From the NCBI RefSeq assembly GCF_024244095.1, contig NW_026250684.1, positions 1-64,000 on the forward strand: a stretch of 64,000 nt of DNA, read 5' to 3'. Of this stretch, positions 38,518-48,265 are shown in pieces (positions within the stretch are counted from its first letter, which is position 1; the number at the start of each line of letters is the position of its first letter). Made by a program: the position numbers and the translations under genes. The notes under the pieces were generated by a model. That model ran no database searches and was not told the origin of the DNA. It saw only the letters and a list, made by a program, of their open reading frames with translations. Source of the DNA: Nematocida homosporus (lineage: Eukaryota; Microsporidia).

Positions 38518-38846
38518 AAAAAAAACGGGGTGTCACTGATTAGCCCATCTCTACCCAATTATCTACTACTATCCTTTCTAATACTTCATACACGGCAGCA
38601 CACACAAATCCAAAACCATCCAGTATCTGATTTGATTTCTGATTAAAAACCAACCTAGTTTCCAATACTAACTCAAATCTCAATCATATACCACGCATAT
38701 ACAAACTCCACTCAACTCAATCATATACCACGCATATACTAACTCAATCCAATCACAACACAACCCAACACAATACTAACTCAATCACAACACCAACACA
38801 ACCCAACTCAATACTAACTCAAACTAAACACATCCCGATCCATTTA
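38518..38846. repeat. AC-rich telomere-like spacer
   Basis: About 38640-38830 is made of AATACTAACTCAAATC and ACCACGCATATACAAACTC words; the unit ATCATATACCACGCATATAC is present twice. No gene seen. Confidence 0.65.
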
Positions 38847-39434
38847 TTAACTACACTCTTCCTGGTCCTCCAGTATGTCAGAGTCTTCACTTAGCTCTTC
38901 GTCGGGGAAGTAGACCGTGCCAGAGCCTTGAGCTTGAAGAAAAGGAAGGGATGCTGCTTTGTCCTTCTTCTGTTCCTCGGTGAGCAGAGGAGCGCCCGGG
39001 GTTGTGGACGGTTTCTTGTCCACCTCTATTTGGGTTAGCAAGTGTTTGACTCGATGGGACGAGTCTTTGATTTTTGATATCTGGTAGGCCTCGTGCTTTT
39101 GCGTCTTCTTGTTGTGAACACGAATGGTGTCTTGGTCAACATAAATAAGCTCGTTGGTGTAGTGCTTAAGGATCTTGTACTCCTTTTCACTGAGCATTTC
39201 TTGGTGGATAACATAGATGATACTTTCAACATCGCGGACTGCCAAGAGAACTTTGGGGCTAATATCCTGCAAAACTGTGTACTTCTTACCATCTTTAGGT
39301 GCATTATATGAGCGGCTATACACTTCTTCTAGCAGAACTTCATAGCACATAGTTTGGTAGAGTTGAGACATGATAGCCCAAGCAGGAGTGCCGTACGTGT
39401 CTATTAAGACGGTCATCAAAATTTGCCCAAACAT
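38847..39434 (-). CDS. Hypothetical protein with acidic tail
   Basis: I do not recognise this 195-aa protein. The first 135 residues look like a mixed alpha/beta fold (YTVLQDISPKVLLAVRDVES, then IYVIHQEMLSEKEYKIL). A Pro/Thr-rich linker follows, and the tail is strongly acidic (EELSEDSDILEDQEE), as in nuclear or nucleolar proteins. It has no signal peptide or membrane segment. It lies alone between AC-rich spacers, which gives no context. Confidence 0.7.
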   Translation of the reverse strand: MFGQILMTVLIDTYGTPAWAIMSQLYQTMCYEVLLEEVYSRSYNAPKDGKKYTVLQDISPKVLLAVRDVESIIYVIHQEMLSEKEYKILKHYTNELIYVDQDTIRVHNKKTQKHEAYQISKIKDSSHRVKHLLTQIEVDKKPSTTPGAPLLTEEQKKDKAASLPFLQAQGSGTVYFPDEELSEDSDILEDQEECS

Positions 39435-40090
39435 TCTCTTAGATTAATTGCTGAAGGCCTCTACTCAACCCTATTCTATTCTGCTACTCATACCTTCCAC
39501 TAGCAGTCAAGTCCTGTCAAAGACCTATCACAACAAACACTATCTGGCACGATCTCTGGAGAGTTATCTAGTAAATAGAGACAATGCCAAGAAAGTAGCA
39601 ACCCAAACTGCATCCAACAACCATCTAGTTACTATTTAGAAGATCTATCAGTGGTTAGGCTTTTATTTAATGATATTTAAACTGATTTTACAGTATATGG
39701 AGTGTATAGCAAATTTTAACAATTAAAGTTTGTTGGTTCTGAATGTGAATTTGATTGCCTTTTTTAGCAAATCTCGAAAAGAGTAATATACCTATATTGG
39801 GATAGTGCTTAGTTAGTGTTGAGTTGGTACTTGGTTGGTACTTGGTTATGCATGCCATGCCATGTTATGTTAAAATAAGACCGCCGTAGGCGCAAAGTGC
39901 TATGAAACTAGGAGATTTATTAAGTTGGTGCTAAGTTGGTACTAAAATGACCCAAACCCATTAGCAAATCAATAGCAACTCAATACTAACTCAATATCAA
40001 CTTAATACTAACTTAATAGCAACTCAATAGCAACTCAATCCCAAAATAACAACTTAATTTCTAGTAAATCGATAACAATCAAACATGATT
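39435..40090. other. Spacer with mixed-polarity repeats
   Basis: About 39820-39860 is GT-rich (TTGGTACTTGGTTGGTACTT) and about 39950-40050 is AC-rich (CTCAATACTAACTCAATA), so polarity switches within one spacer. The open frame at 39448-39639 begins with TTG and is not supported. No RNA gene was recognised. Confidence 0.5.
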
Positions 40091-41431
40091 CTATTTATGA
40101 CTTTTGGCAATTCTTATCTTGCGGCTTAGTTTCTTTTTATCCTTCTTGCTGATCTTCTGGCGTCGCTTCTCGCGTTGGGCTTCCTTGGCCTCTTTCTTGC
40201 GGGCCTTGCGATCTTGTGAGGTTTCTGGGCTGTTGTTTTGGATAGAACTGGCCGGTGAAGATGAAGATGTGATTGAGTCATTTGAAACATTCTCTTCTTC
40301 GGAGCTAGATGATGGCGAGGATCGATTAGTGGTGGGAGCATTAAGAATGGTGTTCAATAGCTCGTCAAAAGGCAGAGTGTTAGCACCTTCTTTAGTAAAG
40401 AAAGCATTCACATTATTGATGTCCATTTCCAAGAATTCTCTAGCATTGGGATGGTCCCATTCAACACTCTGGCTGACGTCAATTAGGTAGACCGTGCTGT
40501 GCCAATAGAGCATGTTGTATTCAGAAAGATCGGCATGCACTAGACCGCAGTCATTGTATAGTCGGCAGAGGAGGCTAACCACTTGGTTGTAGGCATCCTG
40601 CAGCTGTTCTCCATGTAGTCGAGCATCTTTCAAGTTAGGAGCTATTCCACCCATTCCACCAGCTGAGACCGTTTGCCATGCCGCAGAGGTGCTATCATCA
40701 CTTTCGTCATCACTATCACCACTTTCGTCATCACTACCCTCACTACTATCACTATTATCATCACTATCATCACCACTATCATCACTTTCGTCATTACTAC
40801 TATCACTACTATCACTATCACCACTCATTACATCGCTCGCAAGGCTATTCTCATCAATTTGATCTTGGGACATGGCTTGGTCGTCCTCGGAGTTAGTGGT
40901 CGAGAGATTAGGGTTGGATGATTGGGATAAGAGAGTCGGATTAGGATCTTCACCAATCATCGTCATAATTAAGATGTTACGACGCAAGAAAAGGGGTTTT
41001 GGCGAAGGAATTCCCTTCTTTTGCAGTCTGTTCAAGTTGCGGACCTCTTTTTCAGCCCAGAGTTTAACTAGTTTACGAGAGTTTCCCTTAGAATATCTGC
41101 GGAACCGCCTCTCCCCAATAATGTATCTTTCGCGGTCCTTGAAGACCATAGTTGATGTTTTGTATATCTTTAAGACCACAGAAATGTCCTCGGTCGGCCA
41201 GTCTTGCTGAAGACACATACGGCTATAGATAGTTGGTGAAGCCACCCCCAAATAAATCGATGCTTCTTTCCCAACACTAACTACCCCATAAACCTCTTTG
41301 AGCACGCCCTGAACAAGCAGCTTATCAATGATCAGTCGTGTTTTCTTATCCATAACACTGCCAATAGTCTTGCGGTCATTGCTATCTCTTTTCCGCCGCT
41401 CAGATTTGTAAGATTCTTCCCGTTCTGACAT
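40091..41431 (-). CDS. RIO1: RIO1 atypical kinase with a large acidic insertion
   Basis: This 446-aa protein is the RIO1 kinase/ATPase of late 40S maturation. The nucleotide loop is VVSVGKEASIY (50-60), the ATP Lys is in VVLKIY, and the flexible-loop region KDRERYIIGERRFRRY is typical. The catalytic loop is HADLSEYN (D301) and the metal Asp is in LIDVSQ (D318). Between the hinge (IMTMIGEDPNP) and LKDARL, where RIO1 normally has only a few residues, about 100 residues are inserted (167-265; DNA 40637-40933). They include a run of Ser/Asp at about 204-247. A basic KKLSRKIR tail closes the protein. All catalytic residues remain, so activity is expected. Confidence 0.92.
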   Translation of the reverse strand: MSEREESYKSERRKRDSNDRKTIGSVMDKKTRLIIDKLLVQGVLKEVYGVVSVGKEASIYLGVASPTIYSRMCLQQDWPTEDISVVLKIYKTSTMVFKDRERYIIGERRFRRYSKGNSRKLVKLWAEKEVRNLNRLQKKGIPSPKPLFLRRNILIMTMIGEDPNPTLLSQSSNPNLSTTNSEDDQAMSQDQIDENSLASDVMSGDSDSSDSSNDESDDSGDDSDDNSDSSEGSDDESGDSDDESDDSTSAAWQTVSAGGMGGIAPNLKDARLHGEQLQDAYNQVVSLLCRLYNDCGLVHADLSEYNMLYWHSTVYLIDVSQSVEWDHPNAREFLEMDINNVNAFFTKEGANTLPFDELLNTILNAPTTNRSSPSSSSEEENVSNDSITSSSSPASSIQNNSPETSQDRKARKKEAKEAQREKRRQKISKKDKKKLSRKIRIAKSHK

Positions 41432-41460
41432 GAACGAAAATATTGCCCAACCTAACTACT

Positions 41461-41775
41461 CTATTCGACATAAGCAGAGAACATCTTAATAATCTCCTCA
41501 ACAACTTCAGTAGAAAGTCTTTCTTCTAGTTCTTCCACTACAACGTACAAATCAAGAATCTTAGCTGGCGGGTGGTTAATTAGCTGAAAAGCTTCAAACT
41601 CACTGATGCCAAAACGGACTAACCGATCTTTCATTGATACGGGAGCAAAAGGAACGCTTAAAACCGATTGGACTGCATAGCGCATGGTTTCTATCTGCGT
41701 GCATTCAGAAGGCGGAACTTGTGTCTTTAGCATTTTAGCGACTTCTTCATGAGAAAGCATACGAGGTTTGGCCAT
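41461..41775 (-). CDS. RPC9: RNA polymerase III subunit RPC9 (C17), Rpb4-like
   Basis: From the ATG at 41775 this is a 104-aa protein (MAKPRMLSHEEVAKML); an ATG at 41808 would add 11 residues. The opening L-S-x-x-E-V helix, and the HRDC-like C-terminal half with FEAFQLINHPPAKILDLY and EELEERLS, match RPC9/C17 (L-x-L-L-N-x-x-P, then E-E-x-E-E-R-L). It pairs with RPC25 (20.7 kb) in the Pol III stalk. Pol II Rpb4 is the alternative, but the N-terminal LSxxEV motif favours RPC9. Confidence 0.75.
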   Translation of the reverse strand: MAKPRMLSHEEVAKMLKTQVPPSECTQIETMRYAVQSVLSVPFAPVSMKDRLVRFGISEFEAFQLINHPPAKILDLYVVVEELEERLSTEVVEEIIKMFSAYVE

Positions 41776-41912
41776 TTTTGAAAAACACTCTAGTCCATTT
41801 ATTTCCATTTTGGGTAAGCTATTTATTGTCTTTTTGCTATTATCCTAGATCCTTCCCTCCTAGAGAGACATTGTGGGTTTTTCGCTATGTCTGCGAAGAG
41901 GGGACAAAAGGA

Positions 41913-44309
41913 TTATTGTTTAAAGTCCTGACTGAGTGTTTGTAAGAGTTCGCGCATTTGGGTGGGGTTAGTGGCTCGGTAAGCAGCTGAAGTAGATCGG
42001 TCGCCAACACAGATCGGATAGGCATTAGGAGCATTGAGCAGAACCATAAACATGTCTTCATCAGTAAGATCATCACCGGCACAGATAGTAAATAGACTCT
42101 CTTGGTACTCTTTAACCACACAAGACCCCTTGTCAATGGTGAGTGGCCGGGCTTCAATGATGCCACGGCCGGTAACAACTCGGGCTCGACCTTGGAGGAT
42201 CTTTTGTAGTGCACTTGCACACCAGCGGCCGTTTTCCTGGCAGTGGAAGACCACACAGGTGTTTTTGACCTCTATATGAGACTTAGGCGTGAACTGGACG
42301 TGCTCTTTGATGACTTTGGTGGCATCAGGAATCCAGGAAAGATCACAAGGGGTGGCGGTCCAATGACCTTCATCCTTCTTGTAGGCCCCATGCTCAGCGT
42401 AGATGGCAAGTTTGATATGGCCAAACCAGGCTTCTGCCTCTTCCTTGCTGCGACCGGTGATAATGATAATGCGGTTACGAGGGTCGGCGGCTAAGTGGGT
42501 TAAGAGCTGTATGATTTCAGGGGTGGGCTTGGCATCCTTGGGGTTGGGTACAATGTCAGTTAGAGTGCCATCATAGTCCAGGAGAATTAGCCGCTGCTCG
42601 GCCTTGTTGTAGCTCTTCTTTAAAGTCTTGATAAATTGGTCGGTGATTGGCTGGCAGGCATTGACTGGAGTGCCTTCTGTGCAGGAGCCAGTATAGGTAT
42701 TGTTGTCACTACGGAGCATTTCTCGCATTTGGTGGATCCACTGGGCTGTATCTTGGATTGACTCTTCGGTTGGTGATCCAGCGGCGGTTAGGGCCTTGTT
42801 GATCACTTCGGCAGTAACATAGGGACAGTTAAGGGTATAAAAGAGGCCTGGAATAGACACGCCACTGGAATACGGCACTACGGCCAAGCGCGTGGGGTTA
42901 AGAGCAAGGTACTCATTCAGAACCAGAGAAAAGGAGTCAGCCGATGCGCCAGCGACACACAGTTTAGCACATGCCAGTAAAGCAAAGTAAGTGTACGTGT
43001 CTGGGAAGATTACTGTTTTCAAGCGGCCGGGGAAAACACTAGATATACGCTCAGCCAAAGCAGCTAGACCGGTGTTGGGCAAAGCCGAAGACTCGCCAAA
43101 CACCACACAACGAATGAACTCGGTTTGGCTATCACGGTACTTTAGCAGGTAGCGAAAGACGCCTTCCAAATTGATGCTTGGGGATCCTTGTACTCGAGTA
43201 CTCTCCACCAGCACAACTAGGTCTTTGCCGGCATAGAGTTCTTCCAGCTGGGCACAGGCCTCTTGAAACTTCGTGGTCGTTTGGATACTGCGAATAAACT
43301 CCAGCGGTGCTGCCGGACTGCTGGTGCACACCATACAGCGCAAATCTCCCGAGTAAACCACATGCGTTTTGCGTTTTTGATCCTTATCTAACTGATCTAA
43401 GCCGGGCAGTACATCTTTCAGGTACTCGTTGGCACAGGAAAAAGACTCCTTTGCTGGGCTTACTAAAGGCTCTTCTTCGCCCAGGCAGTCGTTGCTGAGG
43501 TCTGGAAATGAGGTTGTGATTAGAGAAAGCAAGTCTCGCGTTTCAGTTGGAGGCACTAGTTGCTCAGCACGAGCTTCACGGTCTGTTTCTGTTTTGTCCA
43601 CTAGGACAATGCTCGGCTGCCCTTTGATTCTTTCTAAGGAAGAGGGCAGCAGCTCCTTATTCTGAGCATTAACAAGTGAAAACGCGGTTGAAATGAAGTT
43701 CTCGGCGTATTCGGCGGCTTGAAACTCCAGACGATCGCTGGCCAACATTGACAAGAGCACTTCTTTTGAGTACGGAATACAGCTAAACAGCTCATAGGCC
43801 GGGAAAGGAGCAATAAAGAGGAAGGTAATTCGGGCGTAGGGGAAAACTTCTCTGATAAGAGAAGGAAGCAGAAGCAGGTGTTTTCCCACAATCACAATTG
43901 TGTCATTTGGCTCGTAGGCCTCTTTTATGGTCGCTAGAAATGCTTGGTTGAATTGTAAATAGTCGGCATAGGGCTTATCTAAATCAAGGGGAAAAAGAGC
44001 ACTTTTGCCCAGGGCATAGTGACATGCTCGTGAAAGGTGCTTAGAAAAGACAAGGTCCTTAGGATGCACAACATTCTCAACCGCTAGAAAGGAGAAGGTT
44101 GCGTTTTCTGGACTAGTAAACTTGGTTGGCGATTGCATGCCTTTAGGGGCATTAGTCCCAATGAAAAGAGTGGACGCCTGCTGTGTTTCCGGAGTACCAT
44201 AAAGAATAGAAGAAGCAATTGACGAATGCGAGGGAGCAAATACCCACCCCTCTTTGTCTCGATAGTGTAAAGGAAGAGTGCCTGATACGATTAGAGTCTT
44301 TGCCATCAT
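41913..44309 (-). CDS. TPS2: Trehalose-6-phosphate synthase/phosphatase, TPS2 type
   Basis: This 798-aa protein dephosphorylates trehalose-6-phosphate in the last step of trehalose synthesis. The N-terminal two-thirds is a GT20-like domain that looks degenerate; the segment around IAPFPAYELFSCIPYSKEVL retains the fold pattern. The C-terminal HAD phosphatase starts near residue 570 with LLDYDGTLTDIV (nucleophile Asp in DYDGT), followed by IIIITGRS and the metal-binding GDDLTDEDMF. That domain looks intact. The split matches fungal Tps2. Trehalose is a known spore sugar in microsporidia. Two consecutive ATGs occur at the start. Confidence 0.93.
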   Translation of the reverse strand: MMAKTLIVSGTLPLHYRDKEGWVFAPSHSSIASSILYGTPETQQASTLFIGTNAPKGMQSPTKFTSPENATFSFLAVENVVHPKDLVFSKHLSRACHYALGKSALFPLDLDKPYADYLQFNQAFLATIKEAYEPNDTIVIVGKHLLLLPSLIREVFPYARITFLFIAPFPAYELFSCIPYSKEVLLSMLASDRLEFQAAEYAENFISTAFSLVNAQNKELLPSSLERIKGQPSIVLVDKTETDREARAEQLVPPTETRDLLSLITTSFPDLSNDCLGEEEPLVSPAKESFSCANEYLKDVLPGLDQLDKDQKRKTHVVYSGDLRCMVCTSSPAAPLEFIRSIQTTTKFQEACAQLEELYAGKDLVVLVESTRVQGSPSINLEGVFRYLLKYRDSQTEFIRCVVFGESSALPNTGLAALAERISSVFPGRLKTVIFPDTYTYFALLACAKLCVAGASADSFSLVLNEYLALNPTRLAVVPYSSGVSIPGLFYTLNCPYVTAEVINKALTAAGSPTEESIQDTAQWIHQMREMLRSDNNTYTGSCTEGTPVNACQPITDQFIKTLKKSYNKAEQRLILLDYDGTLTDIVPNPKDAKPTPEIIQLLTHLAADPRNRIIIITGRSKEEAEAWFGHIKLAIYAEHGAYKKDEGHWTATPCDLSWIPDATKVIKEHVQFTPKSHIEVKNTCVVFHCQENGRWCASALQKILQGRARVVTGRGIIEARPLTIDKGSCVVKEYQESLFTICAGDDLTDEDMFMVLLNAPNAYPICVGDRSTSAAYRATNPTQMRELLQTLSQDFKQ

Positions 44310-44644
44310 GAAAACAAAGAAACATGGCTTTATTAATAGTATCTAGAGTATGATTGGGATAGATTAAGGTCGAGTTAAGATAGAATAGGGTTGGGTTAAG
44401 GTGTAATAAAGTTGAATCTAGTCGAGTTATTGGGTTAGTATTGGGTAAGGGTTGTCTTTGGTTTGGATATAAGGGTTGGGTTGGGTTAGTATTTGGGTTA
44501 GTATTTGGATTGCTGCTGAATTGCGAATAAGAACTATTCCTGAACCAATGATTTATTATAGAAGGGCGATGCGGTTGTTAGACCGATCGATTGCAGAGTG
44601 AATTGGGTGGGTAGTGTAAAGCGATTGGTTGCGGTAGTGTTGGG
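44310..44644. repeat. GT-rich telomere-like spacer
   Basis: About 44380-44530 contains GGGTTAGTATTGGGTAAGGG and GGGTTAGTATTTGGGTTAG on the plus strand, among the closest matches to telomere-like TTAGGG-type units. No gene seen. Confidence 0.6.
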
Positions 44645-46738
44645 TTATACGGCAGAAGGACTAGCATATCTTTGAGATGGCTGGCCGGAAATCTGGTAGA
44701 AGTCAGCATTGAAATTGGAATCAACGAACAAATCATCTTCGAAGGGTTGGTGAGAATTTAGCTCCTCGTGGGGGTAATACTTGCCGGGCCTATCAGAGAA
44801 GCGGTCGTCGTCCAAATGATCGAAACAATCAGTTGGTGGGCTGGCCATAGAACGAACAGGTTCAGGCGTCTGGGCTATTGGGTTAGTAGTGGGGGTTCTG
44901 AAGTATTGAGAATCTGTTTCTTTAACAACCGGAACGGAATCGAACTCTGGATGCTCACCAAGTATTTGAGGGGACCATGGGTCAAAGCCGGCGTCCTCAA
45001 GGGCTATCTCTTGGGCGAGGAGGCCTTTCGGAAGTGCTTCAGGGTTACGCGGTAGGGGAATAGGTTGGGTTGTCTGGCCAGAAGAACGTGCTGGTGAGAA
45101 ACTGCGTCGGATCGGTCGCTCAATGACGGTCGTGTCGGAGCCGGGAGTGGCTGGCCGAGAGCTAAAGCGCTCCAGGCTATCAGGGGTCATGGCTCTGCGT
45201 TGAATCTTAGGCATTGCGGGCGCCTGATATAGAGTCTCAGCGTCATAGGAAAGGAGCCGTGGATCGTAGTGGGCAGGGAAGGCATATACTTGCTCGCGAG
45301 CGATAGGAGCGTCGTGTCTGGGCGAAGCAACTGGCTTAGCTAATGAAGCCTGACTGTGACCGGCGTCATTAGCCGTATTGTCTTCATATGCTCTTCTCTT
45401 TGTAGGAATACCACTAGCATCTGTATCATCAGTTGTAGACTTATTCATAGTGTCATGATTGGGCGTAGCACAGCGACTATCAGGGTTTAAGGATCCAGGG
45501 GTATCGTGGGAGGAATAAGAGGAGCTGATGGCAGCATCAGCATAACGGCTTGGTTCTGGTTGGGGAGTGGCAGGTCTTGATTTGGGCTCTGTGCCTGGCT
45601 TCTCTTTTTTGTCGTTGCCGTGCCGGCTGAATAGTTTGCCGAATAGACCTCGCTTTTCCTTCTTCTTAGGCTTCTCTTTCTCGGGATTAGCCGGACTAGC
45701 TTCTTCAGATTTAGACGAGTCTTGAGTAGGTTCTTCAGGTTTGGTCACTTTGATATCTGGTATAGCCTGTTCCTGGGAAGGATCGCGTTGGTGGTCAACA
45801 ACCGATTGGGCGGCGTTGTTATTTTCTGCTTCGTTGTCTGGGTACAGTTGGCCGTGAAGCACGGTGGAATACACAATCTCGTCTGAATCGGACATGTCTG
45901 TGCCCTGCGTTGGATTGGCCGTAGAGATGAGTGGTATTTGATTGTATGGGAACCGGGTAAGAAGCATCTCTTGGTGGGCTGCACATTTTGGGCCAGCTAA
46001 AGGATTCGTCTGAATGCCATAAAGGAATCGTACAATAATACTGCGCATGCGGGGATGAAGCAACAATTTGTTCAGGTACTGGGCATTCTTGTCTGTTGGC
46101 TTGGAGAGCTTTGTCCTAATGGAAGCCGCGGCATAACATGCGGGGTATAAGTGGGTGTTCTTTGTGGTCGGGCAAACAGGTGTGGGAGTAGTTAGCCACT
46201 TCTGTATCTCGGGACTCATGGTCTTAATACAGTTAGCAATTAATGAGTAGTCCTGAACAAACGACATTTGCTTTTCCTGCAGGTTAATGCAGCTAATGAG
46301 CTCATCAGTCCAAATAATAGAAAAGAAGATATACGATTCGGCGTATTGCTGCGCCATGTATTGTAAGTCATCAAGAGTGAGGTGCTTATCTGGCATCTGA
46401 GTGATAATGTTTTTGGCTTCAAGGAGACTATCCAGGAGAGCGATTGTGTTGATTGCTGAATAAAAACTGTCTGTATAGATATGAGAATCATCTTTAGCAT
46501 CCGCACGAGGCGGGTTGCTCTGTGCCCGATAATAAAAGAGCTCATTTAGATACTTACTCCAGGCAGCAATGCCGGTTTGGAAGAGACTATCAAGAGATTG
46601 ATCACATATCTGGTTTAGAGCACTTTTCTGAGCATTTTTCTGGGCGATTAGCTCCGTATCAACCTGCTTCTGGGTGTCAAACCAAGATAGAAGACTGCTT
46701 ATCATAACCAAAAGAGTTCCTGCAGTGGAAGGATTCAT
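44645..46738 (-). CDS. Hypothetical protein with N-terminal hydrophobic segment, possibly secreted
   Basis: The frame opens at an ATG at 46756; the ATG at 46738 (MNPSTAGTLLVMISSLLSW) gives a cleaner signal-peptide-like start, 697 aa. Residues about 20-280 form a helical, Cys-containing region. About 320-380 is Lys/Glu rich with a strongly basic core (KKKEKRGLFGKLFSRH). The C-terminal 300 residues are disordered-looking, rich in Ser, Pro, Asp and Thr with many SRPATP-like motifs. I do not recognise the family. A secreted or surface role is inferred only from the N-terminus. The POT1-like gene starts divergently 128 bp from the outer ATG. Confidence 0.65.
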   Translation of the reverse strand: MNPSTAGTLLVMISSLLSWFDTQKQVDTELIAQKNAQKSALNQICDQSLDSLFQTGIAAWSKYLNELFYYRAQSNPPRADAKDDSHIYTDSFYSAINTIALLDSLLEAKNIITQMPDKHLTLDDLQYMAQQYAESYIFFSIIWTDELISCINLQEKQMSFVQDYSLIANCIKTMSPEIQKWLTTPTPVCPTTKNTHLYPACYAAASIRTKLSKPTDKNAQYLNKLLLHPRMRSIIVRFLYGIQTNPLAGPKCAAHQEMLLTRFPYNQIPLISTANPTQGTDMSDSDEIVYSTVLHGQLYPDNEAENNNAAQSVVDHQRDPSQEQAIPDIKVTKPEEPTQDSSKSEEASPANPEKEKPKKKEKRGLFGKLFSRHGNDKKEKPGTEPKSRPATPQPEPSRYADAAISSSYSSHDTPGSLNPDSRCATPNHDTMNKSTTDDTDASGIPTKRRAYEDNTANDAGHSQASLAKPVASPRHDAPIAREQVYAFPAHYDPRLLSYDAETLYQAPAMPKIQRRAMTPDSLERFSSRPATPGSDTTVIERPIRRSFSPARSSGQTTQPIPLPRNPEALPKGLLAQEIALEDAGFDPWSPQILGEHPEFDSVPVVKETDSQYFRTPTTNPIAQTPEPVRSMASPPTDCFDHLDDDRFSDRPGKYYPHEELNSHQPFEDDLFVDSNFNADFYQISGQPSQRYASPSAV

Positions 46739-46884
46739 AGTAGGAAGTGTGCCCATCTATTTATAGCTTTATTTATCATTAGCGCCGATATCAATGCCCA
46801 ATCAGGAAATAATTAATTGGCCCAAACTACCATATTCTCATCAACTCAGGCAAATTTACCCTCTCTTTTTTCAGCCTTGCACAA

Positions 46885-48183
46885 ATGGCCTCTTCTGGCA
46901 ACAATACTTCTATTTCCAATAGCGCTGGCAACAGCACAACAAAAACCCAAACAACCAAACGGCCACTGGTCAACTCGCAAATGTCTACTAATAGCCAACC
47001 GCGCACTTTACTATCTCAACTTTCTCCTACCCACAACAAAAACATCATTGCTCTCTTGCAGGATTACACTCCACCCACCCAAACCAACGGCACAGACTAC
47101 CAAATGAAGCTGTCTCTAATTGACGAGTCTTTAGAGTCGACTAACCGCACAGTGGATGTCCAAGTCTTCCTCAAAAGCCCTGCTGACTTCCCCAAGAACT
47201 TAAAGCGGCTTTCCGTGATTGTCAAAATCCCCCAACTAAACGTCTCAGTTCATGCCACGAAAGGCAAAAGCATTTTACTGGATCGCAAACAAGGCATGTT
47301 CCTTTTCAAAGTCGACCAGGAAGGCGCCTCTTTCTATCCTTATGAGTGCATTCCTGCTCAAAAGTACCAAACCTGTCCTTCAGATCAACTGCATATCCAA
47401 ACCGTCGCTGAAAAGCTAATTGAGCACATAACTCTAGGCCCTGTCCCTTTTCCCTACATCAAAACCGCCGGTCTTATTTTCACCGGATGCGGCTATGTGT
47501 ATGATATTGAGGCCAAACCGGACTATACCCTTCTAACTCTTCAAGATATGTCCACAAAGGAGCTGCACATTCGTCTTTGGGACCGTTTACCCACCGAAAT
47601 ACCTAAACTCAATGACTTTATTATGGTCGAGTGTCTTCGTGCCAAAGAAGTCACTTCTAAGCACATTCTCTGTGATGTCAGCCGTAGTATGCCCTTTATC
47701 TGGAAGGCCCAAGACTCCCCGCTGATCAGTAATATGTACGCAGTATTTGATACTATGAACTATGCCCGCGTTGCTTCTCAAATCCAAGCCCAGGTGCAGC
47801 TCCTCACCGACAATCAGGCAGAGCCCGAGCTAACTCTGGACGAAATCATTGCTAAAAACGACGCACTTGTCCCAATCACTCGCACTAGTCCTATTTTCCA
47901 AGCAGTTCTCCCTCTACCGATCCATCGCCACTACGCCACCAATAACACCCGGACCCTCCATATTAACATGGCTGCTCTCAAAGAAAAGCACCCTAACGTG
48001 TCCGCCGACCAGATTATTCCCGTTGATACCGCCGAGTACCAGCAAGTACACGTCACTTTCAAGCGCCTTGACCCCTGTCCCCACCTCATAGCCAAAAGCT
48101 ACGCCTACTTCGAGCGAACGCATGGCTTTGCGCGCCTTACCCTCTACCTAACCCAAGACCTCTGGCCACTCACCCCTCAATAA
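46885..48183 (+). CDS. POT1: POT1-like telomeric single-strand DNA-binding protein
   Basis: The 432-aa protein has a Ser/Thr/Asn-rich start (1-50) and then an OB fold at about 55-150 whose core TNGTDYQMKLSLID matches the T-K-G-T-D-Y-x-x-x-L-x-I-x-D signature of POT1/TEBP-alpha OB1. KGKSILLDRKQGMFLFKV follows, as expected for the later strands. A second OB-like region occurs around 205-285 (GYVYDIEAKPDYTLLTLQD). POT1 caps the telomeric 3' overhang. The gene converges on PCNA, whose stop is 82 bp away. Confidence 0.7.
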   Translation: MASSGNNTSISNSAGNSTTKTQTTKRPLVNSQMSTNSQPRTLLSQLSPTHNKNIIALLQDYTPPTQTNGTDYQMKLSLIDESLESTNRTVDVQVFLKSPADFPKNLKRLSVIVKIPQLNVSVHATKGKSILLDRKQGMFLFKVDQEGASFYPYECIPAQKYQTCPSDQLHIQTVAEKLIEHITLGPVPFPYIKTAGLIFTGCGYVYDIEAKPDYTLLTLQDMSTKELHIRLWDRLPTEIPKLNDFIMVECLRAKEVTSKHILCDVSRSMPFIWKAQDSPLISNMYAVFDTMNYARVASQIQAQVQLLTDNQAEPELTLDEIIAKNDALVPITRTSPIFQAVLPLPIHRHYATNNTRTLHINMAALKEKHPNVSADQIIPVDTAEYQQVHVTFKRLDPCPHLIAKSYAYFERTHGFARLTLYLTQDLWPLTPQ

Positions 48184-48265
48184 ACCCCTTGTATTGTCTT
48201 ACTAACCACCACTACACCATATTATACCTCAACTTGTAACAGCTTTATTGATTCTTATTCGTTGC

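Noticed and set aside
39448..39639. 63-codon open frame in the spacer after the acidic-tail protein
   Set aside because: TTG start only, composition like the spacer.
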